From Clostridia bacterium (GTDB taxonomy: Bacteria; Bacillota; Clostridia; Christensenellales; CAG-917), in contig JAQUST010000008.1 in the NCBI GenBank assembly GCA_028710495.1, forward strand, positions 17,009 to 55,319: a stretch of 38,311 nt of DNA, written 5' to 3'. The position numbers and the translations under genes were made by a program. Below the pieces are notes generated by a model. The model searched no databases. It was not told where the DNA came from and saw only the letters and a list, made by a program, of their open reading frames with translations. Below are positions 17,467 through 25,400 of the stretch, in pieces (the first letter of the stretch is position 1; every line of letters starts with the position of its first letter).

Positions 17467-18917
17467 AAATTGTTTCGTTTTCTTTAGGATGCAAAGTCAA
17501 TCAATATGAAAGTGATGCTCTTTTGGCAATCTTATCGCAAAAGGGATATGAAATTAGTGAAAAACTTGAGTTTGCAGATGTATATATTTTGAATACATGC
17601 GCAGTTACGGCAGAGGCGGAAAGGAAGTCAAGACAAACGATAACAAGAGTATTGGCAATAAATCCAAATGCGAAAGTTTTTGTGTGCGGTTGTGCTTCTG
17701 AAAATAATGTTGAGCCATATTTACTGCGTGAGCAAGTTGTGTATGCCAGTGGCACGGCAAAAAAAATGGCTATTTGTGATGCGATTGAAGAGTACTTAAA
17801 ATGCCAAAAAAGTAAAATTGTTTTGACAGAAAACCCAAAGTGTGATGATGATAATATTATTTATAGTAACAATATTGAAAATATTAAACAAAACAATAAT
17901 ATAGATGAAAACATTAAGCAAAATGTTGATAAAGACGAAAATATTGAAGTCAAATCATCAAATAATGATGATGAAATCAAAATTAATATTCTGAAAAATA
18001 ATAACGGAATTATTGAGTGCAAGAACTATGTCATTGATGCGGATAAAAAATTTGAGGAAATGGGGAACTCAATTTCTCCTCGCACTCGCCATTACATAAA
18101 AGTGCAGGACGGTTGCGATAATTTTTGTTCTTACTGTATAATTCCGTATTTGCGAGGAAGAGGCCGTTCGCGCTTGATTACAAATATTTTGAAAGAGGTC
18201 GAATTCGCTTCAACCCGAACAAAAGAAATAGTTTTGACAGGAATAAATCTATCTGCGTACGGCAAAGACATAGATAGTTCGCTTGCAAATTTATTGTGGG
18301 CACTCAAAGATTTTGATATAAGAATAAGACTTGGCTCGCTCGAAGTGGGTATTATTGATCGTGAATTGCTTGAGGCAACAAAAAAACTGCCCGCATTTTG
18401 CGACCATTTCCATTTATCGTTGCAATCGGGAGATGATAGAGTTTTAAAAGCGATGAATCGCCACTATAATACTGCTGAATTCAAAAAAGCAGTTGAATTA
18501 ATAAGAGAATACTACCCAAAAGCCGCAATAACGACGGATGTTATAGTTGGATTTCCAACAGAGAATGATGAGGAATTTCAAAATACAAAAGCATTTGTAA
18601 AAGATATTGAATTTGCAGATATTCACATTTTTAGTTTTTCACCGCGCGAGCGCACAGTTGCCGCAAAAATGCCACAACTTGACAGAAAATTGATTGAAGC
18701 AAGACATAAAGAACTAGAAAAGGTCAAACTTGATCTGCGCAATAACTACAATTCTAAATTTTTGAATCAACCGCAAGAAGTTTTGTTTGAAAGTAAGCAA
18801 AACGGTTATTATACCGGACATACGAAAAATTATATAACAGTATATCGTGCAGAAGCAAAACGAGGTGAAATTTCTACGGTTGTTTGTTCTGAGTTGTTCA
18901 ATGATGGAATGAAATAG
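17463..18917 (+). CDS. mtaB: tRNA t6A37 methylthiotransferase MtaB
   Basis: MtaB is a radical-SAM enzyme that turns t6A37 into ms2t6A37 in tRNAs. The protein has 484 residues, longer than the usual 430-440. The N-terminal MTTase domain carries three cluster Cys (LGCKVNQ, NTCAVT, VCGCAS). The radical-SAM domain has CDNFCSYC (about 219-226). A TRAM-like C-terminus ends the protein. Between the first two domains (about residues 125-200) lies an Asn/Ile/Lys/Asp-rich insertion with repeated NIENIKQ / DENIKQN / DENIEV units. It looks like an expanded repeat in the linker and should not disturb the catalytic parts. Confidence 0.93.
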   Translation: MKIVSFSLGCKVNQYESDALLAILSQKGYEISEKLEFADVYILNTCAVTAEAERKSRQTITRVLAINPNAKVFVCGCASENNVEPYLLREQVVYASGTAKKMAICDAIEEYLKCQKSKIVLTENPKCDDDNIIYSNNIENIKQNNNIDENIKQNVDKDENIEVKSSNNDDEIKINILKNNNGIIECKNYVIDADKKFEEMGNSISPRTRHYIKVQDGCDNFCSYCIIPYLRGRGRSRLITNILKEVEFASTRTKEIVLTGINLSAYGKDIDSSLANLLWALKDFDIRIRLGSLEVGIIDRELLEATKKLPAFCDHFHLSLQSGDDRVLKAMNRHYNTAEFKKAVELIREYYPKAAITTDVIVGFPTENDEEFQNTKAFVKDIEFADIHIFSFSPRERTVAAKMPQLDRKLIEARHKELEKVKLDLRNNYNSKFLNQPQEVLFESKQNGYYTGHTKNYITVYRAEAKRGEISTVVCSELFNDGMK

Positions 18918-18984
18918 TCGTTTATGGTTTTCGTATTGAAGCAAGTTTTTAGAAATATAAAATGAAAATTAAAAATAAAAAAGT

Positions 18985-19100
18985 AAAAAATCGAAAAGAA
19001 CATAAATCAATAAGCACATAAATCGAACAAGCACATAATTCGAGAAGTGCATAAATTGAATAAGTATAAAATGAAATAAGTAAAATATGGATAATGTATA
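18985..19100 (+). repeat. Degenerate 16-17-bp repeats after mtaB
   Basis: Consecutive variants of AAGCACATAAATCGAAC occur with a period of about 16-17 bp, fading to AAGTATAAAATGAAAT. They fill the middle of the 382-bp mtaB-HIT gap (18918-19299). No ORF, terminator or promoter is convincing in the rest of that gap. Confidence 0.6.
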
Positions 19101-19299
19101 AATATATAAGGAAATATTAATATAAAAAAGATAGTATTTTATCAATAAGCATTAATCGCTCGAAATTAGAACAAAGTTATTCAAAATAAGGCACAAAATA
19201 ATTTAAAAAAAGAGACAAAGAAATAACAAATTTGCGCTAGATTTCGGCTTATATGTAAATAATTTTTTGTAATACATTTTAACCAAAGGAGAATGAAAA

Positions 19300-19644
19300 A
19301 TGGACAAAAACTGTGTTTTTTGCAGGATTATTGCAGGAGAAATACCATCACAAAAAGTTTTCGAAGATGAGGATATGCTCATCATCAAAGACATCAATCC
19401 AAATGCTCCCGTTCATCTTTTGCTATTGCCCAAAGAACATTATGCGAACATAATTGATATGACAGAAGCTCAATCACAAAATCTTGCGAGATGTATTAAG
19501 AAACTGTCAACAATAGTTGATGACTTAGGACTTGAAGATGGCTTCCGACTTGTTTCAAACAAGGGAGAAAACGGTTGCCAAAGTGTTGAACACTTGCATA
19601 TTCATATTCTTGGTGGTGAAAGACTTCCTGAAAAGTTGGCATGA
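19300..19644 (+). CDS. HIT-family nucleotide-binding protein
   Basis: The protein has 114 residues, normal for a bacterial Hint-type protein. CVFCRIIAGEIPS (about 5-17) is the typical N-terminus, and VEHLHIHILGGERL (about 96-109) contains the HxHxH catalytic motif of nucleoside phosphoramidate and AMP-lysine hydrolases. AAAGGAG precedes the ATG. The position between mtaB and rpsU is common in Firmicutes. The cellular substrate is not well defined for this family. Confidence 0.93.
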   Translation: MDKNCVFCRIIAGEIPSQKVFEDEDMLIIKDINPNAPVHLLLLPKEHYANIIDMTEAQSQNLARCIKKLSTIVDDLGLEDGFRLVSNKGENGCQSVEHLHIHILGGERLPEKLA

Positions 19645-19649
19645 TTTGG

Positions 19650-19800
19650 CATAAAAAAGTTGGTGTAGTCTGAAAAGTCAGTATAACTAGAAAAGTTGTG
19701 TAATCTGAACAGTTATGTAGCAAAAATAGTCGGTGTAAACAGAATTGTTGGCATAATCTGAGAAGTTTGAGTAATTTGAACACTTTGTTGTAATCAGAAA
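19650..19800 (+). repeat. Degenerate 17-20-bp repeats after the HIT gene
   Basis: About eight diverged units of the form AAGTTGTGTAATCTGAAC begin a few bases after the stop codon. They fill the gap up to the rpsU promoter and have no coding potential. Confidence 0.65.
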
Positions 19801-19853
19801 ATAGCAGACTATTTTATTTATAAAGTTTTGACAATTTTTTGTAATTTATTTCG

Positions 19854-19881
19854 TTGACAAATTTTTCTGTTAGTGTATAAT
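19854..19881 (+). promoter_or_regulatory. Promoter of rpsU
   Basis: TTGACA, 16-nt spacer, TATAAT with TG immediately upstream. It is close to consensus, fitting a highly expressed ribosomal gene. The start near 19888 leaves a leader of about 59 nt. Confidence 0.85.
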
Positions 19882-19946
19882 TTGTAATGTTGCTTTCTGC
19901 GTGTATACGCGAAGCAAAGATTTCTTTACCAGAGGAGGTGAGCATA

Positions 19947-20126
19947 ATGTCGACAGTGAAAGTTGGAGATAACGAGTCATTGGAAAGCGCAATTCGTCGT
20001 TTCAAAAGAAAGTGCGCAAGAGATGGTATCATCGGTGATCTGAGAAAGAAAGAGGCCTACGAAAAGCCAAGCGTTAAGAAGAAAAAGAAAGCAGAGGCTG
20101 CAAGAAAGAGAATGTTCAAATCATAA
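19947..20126 (+). CDS. rpsU: Small ribosomal subunit protein bS21
   Basis: The protein has 59 residues, the normal length. I choose the ATG at 19947 ([20 protein letters not shown]), preceded by AGAGGAGGTGA. The track's start at 19887 would add 20 residues and sit at the transcription start. [10 protein letters not shown] is the family signature and the tail is Lys/Arg-rich. The next gene starts 27 nt after the stop, so it may be co-transcribed. Confidence 0.96.
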   Translation: MSTVKVGDNESLESAIRRFKRKCARDGIIGDLRKKEAYEKPSVKKKKKAEAARKRMFKS

Positions 20127-20153
20127 GTTTGAAATTTATCGGGGGAATTGTAG

Positions 20154-21896
20154 ATGAACTTTAAAAGAATTTTTGCTCTAGTTTTGGCGGTTGCTATTAT
20201 TTTAGCTTCCAGCACTATGTTGTTTGCTTGTAATAGTAGCACGACAAAAACAGGCGCAGTTTACAACGAAAATTGGACTCCGGAAAAGAAGCAGGCAATG
20301 CTTCTTATTCCAGGTCTGATGGCAAGTTCATTTTACAACCTTGATGAAGAAAATTACGGCGAAGAGCTTTGGGGTGGCACTGGCTTTTTCAATCTCATAA
20401 GCAATTATTTTTCACCGCAACTAGATAAACTTAACTCGGATTTTGATGCCTTATACCCAAATGAAGATTTTTCAAGTAATGTTGAATATGTAGATGCCAA
20501 AAATGCAATAATACAGCAAATTTTGAACGGCTTGCTTGTTTGTGATGACAATGGTATTCCTAACAAACAAATTGGAATTTCAAATATGAGCAGTAGCGAG
20601 CGTTTTGCCTCTTTCAACGGAATGAAATATGTTTATGATATATTGTTCCCTTTGTATAGCGACCAATATGATATTATAGTTTGGCAGTATGACTGGCGTG
20701 GAAGTGTTGATAACGCAGGTGATGAGCTGGCAAGATTTATTGACCAATGTGGTTACGAAAAAGTTCAGTTCTTTACACATAGTTTAGGAAGCATTGTTGT
20801 CGCGAATTGGTTGCAGGAAAAAAATCATAGAGATATGACGGAGTTATTTGTTCCATTTGGCGGTCCATTTTTAGGCTCTATGGACGCAGTTACAAATCTA
20901 TTCAGTGATACTACTGAGAGCGGTATGATTGCAGACCTTCTTTCCAGTTTCAATTTATCAGTGGATCTCACACAAGTTACAACTACAATGCCGTCAGTGT
21001 ATCAATTGCTACCATTTACGCAATTCTTTGATTCCACAGGCTATGAAAGTGAATCACCAATAAAATTGAATGGTGAGAACACAACTTTTGAGGATTTTTA
21101 CAATGAACTTGTGAAGTTGGACATGTCAGCCGGCGATAATGGAACAGTAAAAAGCTTTGTTGAAGACTTGGCTGATTATCAAAACCGCTATTTTGTTAAG
21201 GCATCATACGATGAAGAAGAAGGAAAGTATGTTGAAGATGAAAATGGACAATATGTGCATGTGACTTGGCTTGTTCCAACTGAATATATTGTTGGAGTTG
21301 GAAAAAGCACAATAAAAACCGCTGATTTATCCATAGATTCTGCTCATAAAACAGCAATTATGACATCATCAACAGCGGATGCAACGGAATTTGATGCTAC
21401 AGACTCAATTTATAATAAGTATATCGGAATGATTGTTACAAGCGAAATGACAGTTGATGAAGGCGCAAAAGTAACAAGCAATTCAATAATGTATACGCAA
21501 CTACACTATGGTGCGGGTGATGGTACAGTTCCAGCATACAGCGCTAGTGCAGGGTTGCCACTTGATGCGGATAACGTGCATCTTGTATACAATATTTCAC
21601 ATGGACCTCTTGCAAACAATTCTGACAGGTTCGCTGATTATAGCCCCGATGATTTGACTGGTTTAGCTTATTTGAAAGGTATAATGAAAAATTATATCGA
21701 AAAAACAGATTTACAAATGGCTGATACAATAGCAGACGCCGGAACAACAGGAGTTATTCTGTCTGGACCATTGACAGCTCAAGAAATTGCAGGACAGGTT
21801 GTTGCGTATTCAATTCTTGGATTGATTGGCGCAGTTGGAATTGCTTATGTCACGATAAAGGCTGTAAAAAGCGGTATGTTTGTAAAAAAGAAGTAA
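20154..21896 (+). CDS. Exported LCAT-like alpha/beta hydrolase with C-terminal membrane anchor
   Basis: The protein has 580 residues. A signal peptide (about 1-25) ends in MLFAC, a weak lipobox-like site. LLIPGLMAS (about 50) matches the oxyanion region of lecithin-cholesterol acyltransferase-like lipases. WQYDWRG (about 180) and the nucleophile elbow THSLGS (Ser about 210) follow. A candidate Asp lies in GAGDGTVP (about 455) and a candidate His in ISHGPL (about 482). Together these form the Ser-Asp-His triad of an esterase or acyltransferase. One transmembrane helix near the end (VVAYSILGLIGAVGIAYVTI) with a KKK tail anchors it facing outward. The substrate is unknown; lipids or polymer esters are plausible. 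It sits directly downstream of rpsU, an unusual partner. Confidence 0.8.
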   Translation: MNFKRIFALVLAVAIILASSTMLFACNSSTTKTGAVYNENWTPEKKQAMLLIPGLMASSFYNLDEENYGEELWGGTGFFNLISNYFSPQLDKLNSDFDALYPNEDFSSNVEYVDAKNAIIQQILNGLLVCDDNGIPNKQIGISNMSSSERFASFNGMKYVYDILFPLYSDQYDIIVWQYDWRGSVDNAGDELARFIDQCGYEKVQFFTHSLGSIVVANWLQEKNHRDMTELFVPFGGPFLGSMDAVTNLFSDTTESGMIADLLSSFNLSVDLTQVTTTMPSVYQLLPFTQFFDSTGYESESPIKLNGENTTFEDFYNELVKLDMSAGDNGTVKSFVEDLADYQNRYFVKASYDEEEGKYVEDENGQYVHVTWLVPTEYIVGVGKSTIKTADLSIDSAHKTAIMTSSTADATEFDATDSIYNKYIGMIVTSEMTVDEGAKVTSNSIMYTQLHYGAGDGTVPAYSASAGLPLDADNVHLVYNISHGPLANNSDRFADYSPDDLTGLAYLKGIMKNYIEKTDLQMADTIADAGTTGVILSGPLTAQEIAGQVVAYSILGLIGAVGIAYVTIKAVKSGMFVKKK

Positions 21897-21969
21897 TTCA
21901 AGTTTATTCAGTTTATTTGTATTTTCGTAAAAATAGCTAAATGAGTTTTGAAATATATATTTAAGCAGC

Positions 21970-22005
21970 GATACAACTGCAAGATTGGATATAACTGCAA
22001 AACTG
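21970..22005 (+). repeat. 18-bp direct repeat after the LCAT-like gene
   Basis: GATACAACTGCAAGATTG is followed immediately by GATATAACTGCAAAACTG (15 of 18 match). Confidence 0.6.
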
Positions 22006-22056
22006 AGAGTTTATAAAATACGTCAAGTTTTGCTAATTCAGAATATTACATAATGT

Positions 22057-22132
22057 GGGGGTGTGGCTCAGTTGGTAGAGCGATGCGTTCGCAACGCATA
22101 GGTCAGGAGTTCGAATCTCCTCATCTCCACCA
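22057..22132 (+). tRNA. tRNA-Ala (anticodon CGC)
   Basis: A 76-nt cloverleaf with encoded CCA: acceptor GGGGGTG/CATCTCC, D-arm GCTC-AGTTGGTA-GAGC, anticodon stem ATGCG/CGCAT with loop TTCGCAA, T-arm AGGAG-TTCGAAT-CTCCT. The G3-U70 pair, the main alanine identity element, is present. C34 restricts it to GCG codons. No canonical promoter was found just upstream. Confidence 0.96.
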
Positions 22133-22161
22133 AAAAAAACGAACAGTATGTTCGTTTTTTT
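22133..22161 (+). terminator. Terminator of tRNA-Ala
   Basis: A-run then ACGAACA-gta-TGTTCGT and a T-run, directly after the CCA end. Confidence 0.88.
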
Positions 22162-22387
22162 ATTTAATTTATTATAAAAATATTGATAAATTTTGAACTG
22201 GAAAACTAGTTTTAACTCCAATAATATACAAAATTTATTAATAAATTTTTTTGTGACAGAGATTGTCAATTGTCACAAATTATCATAAATTTTCTGTTAT
22301 TGTTAGTAATTTTTCTTGTAAGAACTATTAAATATTTAAAATACTATTAATAAATAATAGTAAATTTTTGTCTATAATAGAATTTTG

Positions 22388-22416
22388 TTTACAAAAATAA
22401 CATTATAATGTATTAT
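22388..22416 (+). promoter_or_regulatory. Candidate promoter of the LRR lipoprotein gene
   Basis: TTTACA, 17-nt spacer, TATTAT, with the start near 22423. A TATAAT at 22404 has no -35 at proper distance. Confidence 0.45.
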
Positions 22417-22429
22417 AGATTAATATAGG

Positions 22430-22448
22430 GTATGCGCGCACGCGCGCA
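22430..22448 (+). other. GC-rich alternating purine-pyrimidine tract in the LRR gene leader
   Basis: Nineteen strictly alternating bases centred on GCGCGCACGCGCGC, in an otherwise very AT-rich intergenic region. As RNA it folds to TGCGCG-CACG-CGCGCA; as DNA it is a Z-forming-type sequence. It lies about 42 nt before the start codon. Confidence 0.7.
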
Positions 22449-22489
22449 ATGTTTGTATACTAAATTTTATAAACATACATAGGGAGATA

Positions 22490-25400
22490 ATGTTGAAAAA
22501 GAGATTGGCAGTTGTAACTGCATTTATTATTATATGTTTACTTATGATAACTTTAGGCGCGTGCAACGGGTATAAAGTGCATATTCTATTCAATAGTAAT
22601 GGTGGAGATGCAGTTTCTTCTGTGGAAATAAATGAAGACGGAAATACTGTTTTTCCTACTAATCCAACAAAAGACGGTTATATATTTGATGGCTGGTATT
22701 ATGATAACAATGTTTGGTCAAATCCTTGTGTTAGCAATCAGCTTTCAGGCAAACTCGATGATTTTGTAGTATATGCAAAATGGGTTATGTGCGGATTTAC
22801 ATTTACTCAAGTCAATACTTCCTATGCGGTCACAAATTATACAGGCACTAACAATTACGCAGAAATACCGTCACAATACAAAGGACTTCCTGTCACAACT
22901 ATTGCAAGTGATGCTTTCAGAAATAACGATTCGCTGTTGAGCGTTGTACTTCCTAGAAGCGTTGCAACTATACAAATCGGCGCGTTTAATGATTGTAATT
23001 CGGTTACATTACTTTGCGTTACTACAACAAAACCGAGCGGCTGGAATACAAACTGGAATATTGACAGCAGACCTGTTGTTTGGGATTGCGAGAATAAAAC
23101 CGTTGCTGATGATGGTTATACATATTTCACCGGTGATGATGGCAATCGCTATGCAATTTCTGGCGATGAAGTTAAATTTGTAAGATATATGGGCAATTCT
23201 TCTTCATATACTGTTCCGCAAGCAATTAATTATAATTCGATATTGTATCTTGTTACGATGATAGACTCATTTTCATTCGCGAATTATTCAAATATGACAA
23301 GCATTAGCTTACCCTCGTCAGTCAAAACTATTGGCGCATCTGCTTTTTCGAATTGCACACTTCTTAATTCATTCAACATTACCCAAAACATAACAACAAT
23401 AGAAAAATATGCATTCAATAATTGTGAATCGCTTGTTGATATTTTGATACCATCGACTGTGACAACTATTGGGTCTGAGGCATTTTATAATTGTTCTGCT
23501 TTGACTATTTATTGCAAGAGCATTTCCAAACCGAACGGTTGGCACGAATACTGGGCAATTTATTCTGAAAGCCGTCGTGACAAGCCAGTTTATTGGGGCA
23601 TTGACAGCACAAAAAACTTCCTAGAACAAAATGATTTGCAATATGTCATATTAAACGGAAGCGCGACTGTTTCAAAATATGTCGGTAATGATACATCAGT
23701 TACTATTCCTTCAAGCATTATGATAGGGAGCATACCTTATAATGTAGACACTATTGGCGATGAAGCATTTGCTTTCAATAATTCAGTTGAAAGTATTGTA
23801 GTTCCGGAAAGCATTTCTACAATCGGATTTGCATCATTTGCGAATTGCGCCTCACTAAACGATATAAATATTTCTGCAAGCATTGTTAGCATCGGAGCAA
23901 ATGCATATTCAAATTGCGATGCTTTGACAAGTATATTGATACCTGCAGGTGTGACTTATATTGGCGCGGATATCTTTAACGGCTCGGACAATGTTGTCAT
24001 AAACTGCGAAGTTGGAACAAAACGCGGCGGGTGGCGTTATGACTGGGATTACGAAAACGGAGCTCCTTCGACAAGAACTGTCAATTGGGGTTGCAACAAT
24101 ATTACAAATAATGATAAGTATAACTATGTTGTCCACAACAATGAAGTTTATTTGACAAGATACAAAGGTTCATCTTCACAAGTAGTTGTGCCTGAACAAA
24201 TTGATGGTAAAAATGTGGTTTCTTTCGGTAATATTTTTCAAGAGAATACAACACTTTCAAGTATAGTTATTCCAGAGACAATTTTAAGAATAAGCGACTA
24301 TGCTTTTTATAAATGTTTTTCATTGATAAGTGTTGACTTGCCTGCAAGTATTGTTAGCATTGGAGAATATGCTTTTGCTGGAACTGCTGAAGCTGGGGAA
24401 AATATGGCACTAGAGAGTATTTATTTGTCATATGAAATTAACCTTGTGTCTATTGGAAACAATGCCTTTGCATATTGCACTGAGCTTGCTTCATTCAATA
24501 TGCCTACTTCAACATACAGTATTGGCGAAGAAGCTTTCTATGAATGCACATCACTCTCAAATATAGTTTTACGAAATAACGTTACGAATGTGGGAATAAA
24601 CGCTTTTTATAATTGCAATGCGATAACAATTTATTGTGAATTGGCAAATGAGGAACTTACACCCGCAGGTTGGTTGACATTGTGGAAAAATACGGGTGAT
24701 GCTGAAAATCCTCTTAATATTTTGTGGAATCAAGATACTGATCAAAGCTATTCAGTCAAATATTATTATCAAAATATTGAAGATGATTCATATACTCTAA
24801 ACAACTCAGATTTGAGAGTCGGAGCAGTAGGTTCAACTGTTGTTACAACGGCAAGAATGATAACGCATTTCACTTTCATGCCTGAACTTAGCACATTGAA
24901 TGGAATGATTGTTATTGGAGGGACACTTGAGTTATCGTTGTACTATTCAAGAAATTACTACACAATTACTTTTGAATCGTCACTTGGAAGTCTTGAAAGC
25001 GGTGAGGAAACACAAACTGTCAAATATGGAGCAAGCGTTACTGTTCCAACATATTTAAGGACTGGTTATAGCATTGATGGATGGTCATCGGCTACAACTA
25101 TGATTTCAGAATCAAAAATTATCAACCCCGTTTGGACTCCTAACACCGATACGGCTTATGTTGTTGAGTATTATTTTCAAAATATAGAGGATGACAGTTA
25201 TTCTATAGATAATTTATTGACTGAAAATTTTGTTGGCACTACAGATGAAATTGCTTATGTCACTCCTGCATTCCATTCACATTTTACTTTGAATGAGAAT
25301 GTCAGCTCATTAGAAGGAACTATTCTTGCTGATGGTACTCAAGTGCTGAAAATATACTACACTCGAGATAAATATACTGTTTCATTTATTGCAAACGGCG

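Noticed and set aside
17463-18917. MtaB as MiaB or RimO
   Set aside because: The C-terminal features and the position after rsmE fit MtaB; the extra length is explained by the repeat insertion.
22033-22269. ORF of 78 aa (-)
   Set aside because: The EEIRTPDLCVANASLYQLSHT part is the antisense reading of tRNA-Ala.
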